Positions 1-24,261 of a stretch of DNA of 64,000 nucleotides are shown piece by piece; the stretch's first letter is position 1; every line of letters starts with the position of its first letter. The position numbers and the translations under genes are program-made. The stretch is from assembly GCF_000090795.2 (NCBI RefSeq), contig NW_003546244.1, positions 727,568 to 791,567 of the forward strand. The letters run 5' to 3'. The notes below the pieces were generated by a model. The model had not been told where the DNA came from. It ran no database searches and worked only from the letters and a program-made list of their open reading frames with translations. Source of the DNA: Amphimedon queenslandica (Eukaryota; Porifera; Demospongiae; Haplosclerida; Niphatidae).

Positions 1-3000
1 CCTGAAACAAAATAATAATAAAATGTGACTTTCTTTATGTTTACATGATGGAGTTCTTATAAGGAAAGCAAAAATTATCATTATTTATACAGTCTGATTG
101 TCACTTTAGTATTGTACACCCCCAAGTACAAATAGCATGAATTTTTTTATAATAACCACTAAAATAATATTGTATATGCACATACATGTACCTGTGAGTC
201 CTCCCCTTCTCCTGATAGACAGGACAGCAGCTCATCATCGATCACATTATAATACGGCAGAGATGGATCAACTGATAATTGTATGTACTCGGCTTCGTTA
301 CTCAGTAAAGAATCAAACTTGACCTTCAGCTCACAGAAGGATGGCCTTTCTTTGGCATTAATCAACCAGCAAAGGGTCATTATGTTATATCTACAAGAGA
401 TCATACAATAAAGGTCGGATAAAATGACCCTCTCTCTCTCTTTCTTTTCATTACATTTCTTGGCTGCAATTTTGCGGTTTTTCTAATCTATTCCCATCCA
501 GCAGATGACTCAATATGTTACTGTTACTGACAGTAGGGTATGGAAAACCACCTAACAAATCATAATAATTATAATAAGACACCTAATAATTAATCCTTCA
601 TTCATTACCAAGTGTGACTATTTCCCAGAGGGTCACTCCGTAAGACCACACGTCAGACTTAAATGAAAACTCTCTTTCAGTGAGAGACTCAATTGCCATC
701 CATTTCCAGGGGAGGCGCCCTCTGGTCTTCTTCACGTAGGCTTCGTCGGCTCCTCCGACTTTTCTAGACATTCCAAAATCGGATATTCTCAGGTTTTTGT
801 CAGCATCAATGAGGACATTACGACAAGCAAGGTCACGATGAATGATACCAATGCTAGAGAGATACTCCTAAGATAATAAAAGAGAGAGAGAGAAGGATAA
901 TGAAGGTAGAGGTAGAGGCATGCATAAAGTTTGTGTTTGCTGTGGGTTACCATTCCAGAAGCTATTTGATAACCGAAACTGAAAAGATCAGAATGAGACA
1001 CATCTCCGATATTGTAGTACATACTATCCTGCTCACCCCCACTCGTGTTAGCCTATATAGTCATAACAATAGTAAGTAAACTATTGTACTATAGATAATA
1101 GTAGAGTAATATACTATAGAATCAGGGGCTTCTGACATAACCAATGATGGCATAGTACATGTACATATTATACTGACCAGTTGGTTTTGCCTTATATACT
1201 GTAGGAATTTCAATAGATCTCCGTGTTTAATGATTGTCATGCAGAGCTGTATCGGCTCCTGTATGGTGACACAACCTATCATGTTAACAATGTGGAGGTG
1301 GTTCCCTTCGCTTATTAGCTTCATCAGCTCTATCTCGTTCAGTAGATCGGCTCTCTCTGTCCTGTTTGCCATTTCTAATACATAAATAATAAAATCGTGT
1401 CATGATAAATCAAATTCCTTGCAGATGAGTGATTTTTTTAAAATAGTGGGAGATAAGGAGAGAGAAAGAGAGAGAGCCTTACTAACTTTTATTCATTTTT
1501 ACAGCCACAGGTATGCTCGCACTCTTCCTTACATCTGATGGGAGTCTTGCATTGTTCAATGGTCCACATATATATCCCTTATGCACCGTGCCAAATGCTC
1601 CTTCACTCAATTGACTCTCCAGTATTATTTTGACTGGCTCTATTTCCCATGCATCTCTTAGGATACTATAGTTACTGTTGATAGCATGACTGTTAGTGCC
1701 GCCATCGGTCGGACTGTTCATTGGTAGCCAATCGCTGCCATTATTAAACTAAGAGATTCAAAATAAAATTCATACAAGAGTTATGAAATTTGATTCAACG
1801 TACGTCAAATGATTTCCTAAATTTTCTTTGTTTGCAGTAAAGGAAGCAGCAGAATAGTAATAATATGAACAAGATGATAATGATTATGATCAGTAATGCT
1901 CCTCCGGCTGCAGCAACTGGGACTACATACACTGGCAATGTGGAGTCCTCCGTAACAGCTACAGTATATCGTGACTCATAATTCATTGTTGCTCATATAC
2001 TTACTTTCAGTTCCATTGGTGGTAGGACTATCAGTAGTAGTTTCATTGATGCACATTGCATTATCTTTATTTATAATCACAAAGTCACTCCATTCGCTTG
2101 TGTTTTGCCCATTGCTTGATCTTACCTAGAGTAGGAAAATGATGACAATGAATTATTAAGAAGAATATATGTAGCTTACTTGTGCATAAAAACATGAGAT
2201 TGATGTAGGAAATATATTTGGTCTATTTATATCAAGACTGTTTTCTTCCTATAATAATACAGTACAAATATTAGAGCTGTATAAAATATATTAAAAATTT
2301 TAAATATAACTTTAATTAAAAACAGGCTAATTTCTGAAAATACCCCATAGCCCATGGGTTTTTTTTTTCCAAAAAATAAGTCCAAAATCACCCCAAATTT
2401 TTATTACATTTTCTGATACATATTGATGTTCTTATGCTATGTAGAAAGTTTGAGCCAATTCCAGCTTTAATTTTTTGAGTTATGGCCATTTTAAAAAATG
2501 GGCAAACTTTTGAAAAATACCCTAGCCCATGGTTTTTTCCAAAAAATGGCTCCGAAATCACCCCACATTTTTATTACATTTTCTGATACATATTGATGTC
2601 CTTATGCTATGTAGAAAGTTTGAGCTGTTTCCGGCTTTAATTTTTCAAGTTATGGCCATTTAAAAAAATGGGTCAATTTCTGAAAAATACCCTGTACTAT
2701 AGCCCATGGTTTTTTCTGAAAAATGGCTCCGAAATCACCCCACATTTTTATTACATTTTCTGATACATATTGATGTCCTTATGCTATGTAGAAAGTTTGA
2801 GCCAATTCCTGCTTTAATTTTTTGAGTTATGGCCATTTAAAAAAATGGGCCAATTTCTAAAAAATACCCTGTACTATAGCCCATGGTTTTTTCCGAAAAA
2901 TGACTTCAAAATCACCCCAAATTTTTATTACATTTTCTGATACATATTGACGTCCTTAAGCTGTGTAGAAAGCTTGAGCCAATTCCAACTTTAATTTTTA

Positions 3001-3787
3001 GAGTTATGGCTATTTTAAAAAATGGGCCAATTTCTGAAAAATACCCTGTACTATAGCCCATGGTTTTTTCCAAAAAATGGCTCCGAAATCATCCCACATT
3101 TTTATTACATTTTCTAATACATATTGATGTCCTTATGCTATGTAGAATTTTTGAGCCGATTCCAACTTAAATTTTTTAAGTTATGGCTATTTTTTTTAAT
3201 GGGCCAATTTCTGAAAAATACCCTGTACTATAGCCCATGGTTTTTTCCAAAAATGGGTCCAAAATCACCCCAAATTTTTTTTACATTTTCTGATACACAT
3301 TGATGTTCTTATGCTCTGTATAAAATTTGAGCCAATTCCGACTTTAATTTTTCAAGTCACAAGAGCTTACTGAGTACCAACTTACCCCAGTAGTAGTCTC
3401 TACTGTTATCCTGGTAGTGTTGCTAGCAGTTTCATTGTCATTCAATGGCTCTGCAGTAATAACTATTGTATAATTTGTCAACGCTCCGTACGTTAAGACA
3501 GGAGTAGACCATGATAGACTTATATTGAATAAAAAATCTGTCACTGAGTGGATTGTGATATTCTCAATTTCATTGACTGATGGTCGGTTTGACCTTGTAT
3601 TCAAGACACAGGTGGTCTGCTCTGGTAGCAATCGCCAAAAAATACTAAAATTACTGAAGTATTGCAACTATAAATAGAGGAAAAAATAATAATAAAATTA
3701 TTATTATTATTATTATTATTATAAAAGAGGGAGAGGGGGAATCACAAAAAGAAACAATTATTATTATTATTATTATCACTAATATTA

Positions 3788-3841
<54 letters not shown>

Positions 3842-6800
3842 CAATTCTTACTCTAACTCTGAGACGGTCATGAAGTGCTATATTTGGAGAGAAGACATAT
3901 TGAGTCTGATACTCAGTACAATTATTATCAACCTACAGTGAGATGGTACAATTTACAAAAGGAGTTCATTAATAAAAAGAGATCAACCTTCATACCATTA
4001 ATTCCTTACCTTTGGTATGCGTCTAAATCTCGTCCGGCTAGACTCAGCTCCTACTTCTAAAAACTCCCTCCAAGTAATAAATTGTATAATTCTTTCCATG
4101 AGAAAAGCATCACAAGGCTCAATAGTCCACCTTATTGTGGCTGTGATTACACCAGTAGTGACGTTTTGGTTTCTGTGGCAGCTAAGGTTTGCTACTGGGG
4201 GAGGTCCAGACTCTCTTGATACGTCTAAGGGAGCGAATGGAATGTCATATCGACTGTCGGATGGTTCGGAATGTATCTGTAAAATATACCAGTAATAGCA
4301 ACAATGCATAATAACAATAGATAATAATGATAATGATAATAGTAATAATAATGCATTGTTACCCTATAAAAATAGAAGCATTGGAAAATTGGAAGAGACA
4401 TAGGAACACTAGATATAATCAAGTGACTGGTTTCATTCTAAATAAGAGAGGAAGGAAGAATGAGAATGACAATGAACTGCATACATAGTTATATACCTTA
4501 GTAACATTGTAATTAAACTGTCCTACTCCACCACATTCTGGCAATACAGAGAATATCGTAATCTGGTAATACTCCAAATGCTCAAGGTTATCTGAATCAA
4601 AAGAAAGGGGGAGAAAGAGAAGATGGTAATAGCTTAATTGTCACACACTCCTTAAACTCATTACTGGTTGGCTTGCTCCAGCTGAAATTTAACATTGCAT
4701 GTTTAAAGAATCCTTCCCTCCGGTCCTCCTTTATGGTTATACTAATTGAACCAGGATGAGATGCAAAGCGTGTTTCTAAAATAAAAAACAAAATTAATTA
4801 ATAAAATTAATGATTTCATATTAAATTAACTTGCCTCCATAGACATGAATACCAAGTGGCCTAGAGTAGGATGAAATACCTCTTGCTGTTACTATGGCAA
4901 TGGAGACGTTGACAGCTTGACAGGCAAAGGAGGTAAGATTAGCCGAATTAAGACTTTCCTAAACAAGCAAACAAACAAACAAGTAGTATAGCTATTTAAT
5001 TAGAGTAAACCAACAACTGAGGCAGAGGGAGTTTAATAAAGTGTGAGAGTGAGAGAGTGTTAACCTGCCACTGATAGTAGGTTAATTGTTTTGATTTTAT
5101 TTGGAGGAGGACAGTTGTGGCTGATTGTCCTATTATGGAGTCATTAATTGACTTTAAATTAATATTATATCCTCCTCCTTCAATGGAGTTGGTCGTTATG
5201 AAGGAAGGATGATCAGTTGGATTAACTGGTAATGACGACTCTAATGATTAACAGGATTGAGAGAGAGAGGGAGGGAGGGAGAGAAAGCATTATAACAGTA
5301 TTACTTTGAGTTCCTACTAACCTTCTGCTAGAGAGCTAAACAACCGACAGCCTCTCTCACATGGACTGTATTTCTATTGATAATAATAATAATACTTATT
5401 ATTAATATAGAGACTATTATACTTACGCATTTTCTATTACAGCTGCTTCCATCTCCCATGGGGCACTGTATATTTCCATTACACTCATCCTTACAACTAG
5501 TAACCTAAAGATGATGCAGGAATTTAAAAGTATCAATTGGCTGCTATTTTTCTTACACAATGGTCAGTGCAAATGTAATCAGCAATAAATGGACTCTTTA
5601 GTTTCTCTACACAACCAATGAAGCACTGCTTAATCTGATGACAAGAAAACTAATGATCAATAATAACAGCAACTATAACTCACTAGATTTTTTGTTGAAC
5701 AATTTTGTGTAGACACATCAAGAAAAGGCCACACAGTATTCTGATGCAATACATAAATAAATAATTATTAATAAACACGAGCCTACCCATTACTTACCAA
5801 TGCCCTCACTGCATCGATTGCATACTATAAAAAATGATAAAAAATAATATCAACAATCAATCTACACTTATTTCCTCCTTTACTTCATCAACACATTTTG
5901 CATGACATCTTGCTCTATCAACAGCTTCTCTCTCCGAGGTGAATGGCTCAACAACGTTGTGAGTAAATGTATTGCATTGAATGTTACTGAGCAACAAGGG
6001 CTCACTCCAAACATTGAAGCGTGTATCATCCACACACCTGCTGTTTATCCCTCTTATCTAAAAATAGTAAAAGCAAACTGTTTATTCCTCTTATCTAAAA
6101 CTGTTTATTCCTCTTATCTCTAAAATAGTAAAAGGAAACATTATTATAGACCACGCTTTATTGACCATAAATGGCTTTACTACCAAACTGCATCATCATG
6201 CAATATGTTTTGCAAGAGAGTGTAAAGTGGTTTTTTAAGTAGTAAATATGAGGCACACGTTGTGTCAACTTATTTGTAAATATATACCATAAATCATAGC
6301 TTACTATATACTCTTGCTAGCACTAATGCAACTTCTAATGGTGCACACATACTATTATGTCACTAGTTGACTCAGGGGTGCTTTGTGCATGCAAATTTAT
6401 CAAGCAAGGAGGTCAAAGTAGGGGATTTGAAAATAGCAAACACAGACAATAAATATTACTTGAATGTATAGTGGCTCGGATACACTTGTGAGTGTAAAGG
6501 ATCCATTGATGAATGGTTCGGTAAGAAAAGGCTGAGGACGAAAAAGAGATTAAATCAAGAAGACAAATGAAAAGAGTACTTACAAGAGATAGAACAGTTT
6601 GGAGATGCCTGTTAATGACTCTAGCGTCATATCTCTTGATGGTGTCATTCGCATGCGGAATGTGATTCCAGCTAACGGATAAGTCGATTGTTGTACCAAA
6701 CAAACTGAATCTTGACAATGACACATCAGCCAATACCAAATTGGTAGGCACTGCAAATAATTAGAGGTCATAAATATAATAAAACCATGCATGCTGCAAC

Positions 6801-7346
6801 AACATAATATAGGCTTGCATATTTCAACCAAAACAGCATGCACTTGCATGCACTTACATGTTGTGTGAAACTGAATGGTAGCATTTTCACCATCAGGGTA
6901 AGAAGTGAGCTATAATAAGAAATGAAGTCATTTATTATTGTTATCATTACTTACAGTAAATCTATAATCACAATTGTATGATATGCTGTCATTTCTTTCT
7001 ATATCAAAAGATGTTTCATCCTACAAAAGCAATAAAAAACTGCTAATATCAAATATTCTATAATTAATACTTCATCAATTATGTATGATAGATTTGTTCC
7101 TGCACAGTCTCCAAGAGACACTAGCTCTCCAATGTAATGGCTGGTATTTGACTCTAAAATCACCAATAAAAATCATATAATCTATGAGTATTGCAAAACC
7201 TCACCATTGGTTGTAGTGCCAGTCCATTCGAATGACAAACGAGGATAGCAGTCAACATTATTGGATTCAATAGTAACAGACAATTCAAAACTGCTCACAA
7301 AAACTAATGGAGACAATAATACTAACAAAGATAGAGTGAGCATCAT
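1..7346 (-). CDS. Receptor tyrosine kinase 1, FN3/Cys-rich ectodomain (3' end outside window)
   Basis: Single-pass receptor tyrosine kinase in about 28 short exons. The ATG at 7346 opens a signal peptide ([19 protein letters not shown]). The ectodomain has FN3-like exons (about 6595-6751, 5066-5239, 4010-4278, 3386-3668) around an internal cysteine module (about 5430-6058: CHAKC, QCFIGC, CKDEC, CNRKC, CERGC). The membrane segment is at about 1803-1956, a run of Ile/Leu followed by CKQRKFRK. The kinase is complete: loop LSEGAFGTV (1483-1746), VAVK lysine, alpha-C exon 1178-1374, HRDLACRNV and DFG in exon 609-867, activation-loop Tyr in [10 protein letters not shown], then [12 protein letters not shown] and exons 455-551 and 192-390. 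The tail has AEYIQL and LPYYNV tyrosines. The last visible exon ends at a donor (CAG/GTACAT, about 191), and an acceptor-like TTTCAG lies at the extreme left edge, so the gene probably continues. The first glycine of the loop is Ser. The RTK subfamily cannot be assigned from the sequence alone. Confidence 0.87.
2322..3357 (-). repeat. Tandem 177-bp repeat (family A), about 6 copies
   Basis: About six head-to-tail copies fill one intron of RTK 1. The landmark CCTGTACTATAGCCCATGG recurs at 2691, 2868, 3045 and 3222, exactly 177 bp apart. Each unit also carries ATGGCCATTTTAAAAAATGG and GTAGAAAGTTTGAGC. The same unit occurs in the opposite orientation at 19850-20265 and in the 42-46 kb block. No transposase or terminal repeats were seen. 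Confidence 0.95.
3691..3842. repeat. (ATT)n microsatellite, interrupted
   Basis: Two runs of ATT trinucleotides separated by a GA-rich stretch, inside an intron of RTK 1 between the exons at 3386-3668 and 3853-3936. Confidence 0.95.
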
Positions 7347-8068
7347 CGTGACCTCTTTTTACTGACTCTATGCTTGCAAATTGGAAGCTTATATAGCTTC
7401 ACCATGCAGGATAATTACTAATTGAGTTACTCCACGAAGCATTAGAATCTAAACAAGTTCGAACTTAATTAGACAGTGTGTTGGTATAAGGCTGCAAGCA
7501 ACCAACGCACATGTTTAAACAAGGCTGTCACTGGTGTACACATCGCAATGACATACCACAAAACAGAATCTTGACAAGTACGGGGGTAATTTGATCACTG
7601 CTAATTTATAGTTGGGAAGAGATGCTACCCACTATGAAGGATTTTATAGGCTTTAATATAATATTCCTGTCACTTTGAGGATGTTTTATATTTTAGTAAC
7701 TCAAGAGTATCTGTGATTGCATGGAGGGGTATTCTCATCCTTTATGAAGGGAAAACCTTTAAAAAAGCAAACAAACAGAGAACCACAAAGAAAACCACAT
7801 TACACAATAACAATAGCAAAAATAAAAATAGCAATAATAATGAAAGTAACAAAAGCAATACTAATAATATAATACTGAAATATGCTGACACACCTCAAGA
7901 CACACTTGGAGTCAACAATCAGAGAATAATAAAAAATCATTATTATCACTATGATGTAATATATATATATATATATATACAGTATAATATAGTTAATGTC
8001 AGAGGGCAATGATTACTGTACTGGATTTAAGAAGGCGTGAACGAACAATTAAATGAAGACAGTTAGTA
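7347..8068. other. Intergenic spacer between the two RTK genes
   Basis: Upstream region of RTK 1 and downstream region of RTK 2. It is AT-rich, with A-rich trinucleotide stretches around 7800-7870 and a short (AT)n run near 7960-7980. No gene was recognised; the open frames here are low-complexity. Confidence 0.7.
7388..7395 (-). promoter_or_regulatory. TATA box of RTK 1
   Basis: TATATAAG on the minus strand, about 42 bp upstream of the ATG at 7346. The spacing implies a very short 5' leader. A TATA motif in the same place is seen upstream of the two other genes of this cluster. Confidence 0.5.
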
Positions 8069-14606
<6,538 letters not shown>

Positions 14607-14856
14607 ATTCTCTCTCTCTTTCCTTTCTCTTTCTATAACTTGGGCAGAGATTCAGCTTTTTATACACACAATTATTAATGCGTGGGTTATTATACAAGAG
14701 ATGCATGCTGCATGCATGCACAGAGTTTTTACCACAATCTACGCCCACGCAATAATTAATAATTATGTGCGTGTGTAGCTAGGTATAAAAAGGACTGCCT
14801 CTTTGAGCTGATGCAGTTACTCACTTTTAATAAAGACCAGGAAAATCTGCTGAAAG
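14607..14856. promoter_or_regulatory. Divergent promoter between RTK 2 and the soluble ectodomain gene
   Basis: The 250 bp between the two start codons hold a TATA box for each gene: TATAAAAA on the minus strand at 14657-14664, about 50 bp before the RTK 2 ATG, and TATAAAAA on the plus strand at 14784-14791, about 66 bp before the ATG at 14857. The 120 bp between them contain ATGCATG/GCATGC palindromes (14701-14718) and an AATAATTAATAATTA stretch. The two genes are probably read from this shared region. Confidence 0.65.
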
Positions 14857-17800
14857 ATGAAGATGTGCTTATATGCATGCTGTATTGTCCTCTCTCTGTC
14901 TCTCACTCTCAGCCACTCATGTCTGCTGACTAACTGCAGGAACAACAGGAATGATATTCAGATGCAAAGTGAAGAGACTTTTTTAAGAGCTATTAAGTGT
15001 CAAGATTACTGCTTGAGACAAGTAAGAATCAGTTGAATGTGTGAGCAAATGAAGAACCATCATCATCATTATTACTATTACTATTATCAATAGTACATTC
15101 TTAATTGTTTTTTTTCTTTACATCTTATGCAAACATCTTTCTTTTCCATTCTCTCTCCTTTTCTCCACTGACTGTATCAATCATAAAAAGTATGGAGTCA
15201 AGCTACCAGTGAGTGCACTATTAATAGCAATAATAATAATAATAACAATAATAATAATAGATTAATAATTTATAGATTTATAACCAATAGACATTTGCGA
15301 GCCTCCTAGTAGGCAGCATAAATATTGTTACTGTAGAAATAGCTAATTAGTGTCTGGAGCATTTCATTCATGTTGAGAGTAGTCAATACAGTGTAGGTGT
15401 GTGTACATACGTTACTAAGAGGAGGCAATGAGACTCTTTGACTAGTCATATTAAAGTTTCTTTCTCGTCTCCAGGCCTACTGTCGCAGGCCGATTTATAT
15501 TTTTAAAAACTATACTACATCTCTTAATAATTATGTCTTTACATTCGTAATCATGTGATCTAAAAATCTTTCCATTTGTCTGTCTGTCTTTTTCTTTCCA
15601 TATATTCCTCATTCTCTCTCATCTCCACAGAATGTGAGCATAGTCAATGTTTGGCCAACAAGGAATGTCACGGATCTACAAAACAATTGCCGAATATATC
15701 AAAAGGTAATTATAAAACAATTAAAGCTAGGACAAACAAATTAACAGCAATACACACACTTCCCTTACAATCCTCACACGCACACGACCAATGCATAGCA
15801 CACATAACTCTCACCAAAAACTTCACATGCTCTCAGAAAACATAGTCTTAAGGCCTCCATACACTAGGCAACATGTTGCTAGCAACATTTGTGGTTACTT
15901 TGATCTTGTAAGCAACATGTTGCCAGAAATAGAATAGCATTCTATTTCTGGCAACATGTTGCTGACAAGATTGAAGTAACCACAGATGTTGCTAGCAACA
16001 TGTTGCCTAGTGTATGGGGCCTTTACGTGTACATATACAATGTAGGTATGCTCATGTACAAAAACAGAATAGTAATTTTACACATGCACACATCTAATAC
16101 AATTATGAGGTCTTATTTTCAATCATGAAAGGTGGAACAGTGTCAATTGGGATGTGTTATCTCAAAGCTATACACAGACTTGACTCCAAATAAATGCAGG
16201 AATAAATGCGTAAGTAATTGACGATGTTACTGTATCAGCTCATCTTGTTTTATTGTGACAGTACTCGCTGTGTAAGGATAGTTGCAATGGAGAGACCAGA
16301 TGTGCCATACACGATAACAGTTGCTCAAGAAAATGTGTACGTAATAATATCAATGATAATAATAATAGCAATAATAATAACAATATTAATAGGGTAAAAC
16401 ATTCTGCAAGAAAGGATGCCTCCATAAAGTTGATAACAATGGTTACAGTAAGCCAAATAATTTTTAAATGTACATTATTTATATATTACATTCCTGAATA
16501 TTATTATCATTATTTATCGTAATTTTACTAGTACCACCTGTTCCAGTTGCTCCACCCATATTGATGCAAACAGAAGAAGAATATGCATATGCAGTTACAT
16601 ACAACCAAACAAATGGAATAAACAACAACAATAACAACAACAGCGAGCCTGATTGGGTAAACTTCCTCTTCAAAGTTACAGACATAAATGAAGGAATAAC
16701 TCAATATTACTGGCAGGTAACTTGAACAAGAGCAGCAATGACAATAAATGATAAACAATGTAATTTTTTAATAGTCTGATTTAACGCAGACGCTAAAATT
16801 AACAGGATTCTCGTGTCGTGCCGTTAATGTATCAGTATCAGTGATCAGTAGGAATCATCAGACACCTTATTCACCTCCAGCTACACTTTGCATCAATAAC
16901 GGTGAGAAAAACTAAGTTTTAAATTAGAAAATTATCATAACATATTCATTAATAGAGAAATTTTATCCATCACAAATAGCAGCTGAAACCATTGTTCCTG
17001 CCTTTAGAGAGGACAAAGAACATTCAAGCTTTGTAGAGATAGATATCCAGTGGGAGGGACCAGAGACAAGTAAACAAACCTCGTTAAGTGAAATCCATAG
17101 ACATTATTTCCTCATTTAAATATTGACAGATGCAGGAGCTGTGACTTCATACAGTGTATTTGTATTATCAACACAGGAAGAGTGTGGAGGCATGAATAAA
17201 CTCTTCACATATAATGATATTAAACAAGTGAGCTCATGCAATTATACTGGAAACTGCTAATAACTGATTACCCAATGCACATCAATGACATCATTTGTAT
17301 TATAGAACAATATATCAATAAAGACTGATGGATCCAACCAGTTCCCAAGATTTGGATGCACTTATCATTTAATAGTGAGTAGGAGACACAAAGCAATACG
17401 TCATTCATACATGAAAACTTTCTAATAGCCTTAATTTTATTATGCGCATATAATATGTACAATGTACATGTATGTGTACAATGGCTACACTATAATTACG
17501 CACTATAATCATCACATGTAGGTAAAAGCATATCCTTCAAGAGATGACACAGATGGAACTCAAGTCACAATTATACCAAAACGTATGATAATAATAACAA
17601 TTAATAACTGTTAATAACTATCAATAACACGTAGTACCTGAATTCAATGGATCAGTGGAATTAAATTGCTCCAGCGTAAGGATTGGGGATGGTCCAGTGA
17701 TACTAATGGCTAACTGGAGTCACTCTGGAAACGAGGCCATTAGTCATTACCTGCTAGACATAAAACATGAGAAAGAAATGAAGATAAAAGCAAATGTTAG

Positions 17801-18561
17801 TGATTCACCCACACACATGCAAACAGACACATAGTGAGGCTCCTAATGTATTGTCTATGCAATAGGTGAGTCAAAGCCAGTACAGAGTTTCAAAAATTCT
17901 TTCAGACATTCAAGACGACCATATTCATGTTAACGTAAGAAAGACACAACAAGAAATTTAAAAAGATATTTCATCTATGAACCTTTTCTATTTCCACCTT
18001 TCTCCTCTCTCTCCCTCCCTCTCTCTTTCTCTCCCTCTCTCTCTGTAGTTATCATCTCAAAAAAGATCAGATTATTACTGGCGTCCATTACCATACCCAG
18101 CCTCATGCAGCGTACAGGTTCCAGTACATGTACCACTGGCTGTATTAGTCGATCAAAAAATCGATGAATATAATAATAATATATCATTCAATATCAGCTG
18201 GAGTACCATTTCATCTAATATCACTCATATTCAGCTCTTGATCGGACAGAATTTAAATATACCACAATACTCATACGTGATAAAGGCACAATTGAAAGAA
18301 TTCTTTATTAGTATTGAGAGAAACAATGACGATACTTATCTATGGGTAAGAGAGGGAGAGAGGGAGAAAGGGGAACATCCTTTAATTATTAATAATAATT
18401 AGGCAAGAAGCGTGCAAGAAGCAATGGAGACCAGCTGGAACAATCCCATCAAAATAAAGGGTAATCTATTTTTATCATTCTAACTACTAATTAAGATTTC
18501 TTCTTCATTTCTTTTCGCATTATCAGGAAAAGGTTTGGAGTCTGACACAGAAGAGGGGTAG
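14857..18561 (+). CDS. Secreted Cys-module/FN3 protein, kinase-less paralogue of the RTK ectodomains
   Basis: The ATG at 14857 opens a signal peptide (MKMCLYACCIVLSLSLTLS), followed by a cysteine module in separate small exons: KCQDYC (first exon, to about 15020), an 18-nt micro-exon at 15191-15208, QCQLGC (about 16134-16206), CKDSC and CSRKC (16261-16337), and CKKGC (about 16393). FN3-like exons follow from 16532 to 18475, and the last exon ends in ESDTEEG at 18561. No hydrophobic segment long enough to span a membrane was seen after the signal peptide, and there is no kinase. The Cys exons and the next FN3 exons (QYYWQ, then FSCRAVNVSVSV) match RTK 1 ([18 protein letters not shown]) closely. 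The order signal peptide, Cys box, FN3 repeats recalls anosmin-1; that comparison is from memory. Role inferred: secreted partner or decoy for the RTKs. Confidence 0.8.
15850..16023. mobile_element. Foldback (MITE-like) element, about 174 bp
   Basis: Almost the whole element is one inverted repeat. The left arm begins AAGGCCTCCATACACTAGGC and the right arm ends with its near-complement (GCCTAGTGTATGGGGCCTT). The loop is a few bases, near ATAGAATAGCATTCTAT. GCAACATGTTGC occurs four times. It lies in an intron of the secreted Cys/FN3 gene. No coding capacity and no clear target-site duplication were seen, so its class is unassigned. Confidence 0.85.
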
Positions 18562-19550
18562 ATTATCCACTAGCTCAGTATAACTTGAGCAAAACATTAC
18601 CACATTATGACATGTCTACACGTGACATATAATTAAGTCAATTTGTTACTGTGTGTATTATATATGTGAATACCTTTAAACTGTCCATTCCATTCATTTT
18701 ATTACAAAATAAGCTTTAATTGATGAAGACAGCAAAACTGCAGCATTTTATTTTTAGACACGTGGTTTCCGTATACTTTTGGTAATACTCGTACTCTCTA
18801 AATCCAGCCCCACCCACTCTTTATTATTGGATTTGGAGTTAACTCTATTTTACTACATCTGTTCTTGCAAAATGTAATCATAATCCTGCCTTTTCTCTAT
18901 AAAAATATCATCAATACACTGAAAAGTACAAAAATGTTTTCAAACTTAATAAAAAGAACTAAAATGAGACGAGTAAAGACACAAGTAGCACAACAAAAGA
19001 GAAAAGAAGAGATTTGCCATCACCCGATTGTGTGGTAAAGAACCAACCAGTTGATTATATAGTAATAATTAATAATAACAATAAGAACAGTAATTATAAT
19101 AATAATAATAATAACAATAATAATAATAACAATAATAATAATAACAATAATAATAATAATAATAATAATAATTAGAATACAAAAACATAAACAGTGGTAA
19201 CACAGTTTAATATTATTTTGATGCTCAAAAGTGTAATTACGCTGTGTCTTTAAGGTTACAGGAACTAATAGGAACCAGAGAAGAGAGAAACAAAAACATA
19301 AATATAAATGAGTACAACACTGTATAGCGAGAAAATGTCATGGTCCAAAAATTTCATAAATTCAACTAAAAATCTTTTTCGTGGTTTTAATTTTCCCAAT
19401 TTTCTGCCTTTTGGCCATGTTGAACCATATTAAATCGATTTTTGGGGATATTATTTTTTTGGCAAATTTTAAATAAATTGCAAAATTCACGAAAATTTTG
19501 GGCCACAAGAGATTCTAGCTATACTGTATCATCGTGGTCATTACCATTAA
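18562..19550. other. Convergent intergenic region with AAT/AAC microsatellite
   Basis: Region between the 3' ends of the secreted Cys/FN3 gene and PTEN. It holds an imperfect AAT/AAC trinucleotide run at about 19073-19172 and an AT-rich stretch at 19330-19500. No exon was recognised. Confidence 0.7.

Positions 19551-24261
<4,711 letters not shown>

Noticed and set aside
14857-18561. Secreted Cys/FN3 gene as a broken RTK pseudogene
   Set aside because: Frames are open through all exons, splice sites are good, it has a signal peptide, TATA box and its own stop. No kinase remnant was seen between 18562 and 19550.
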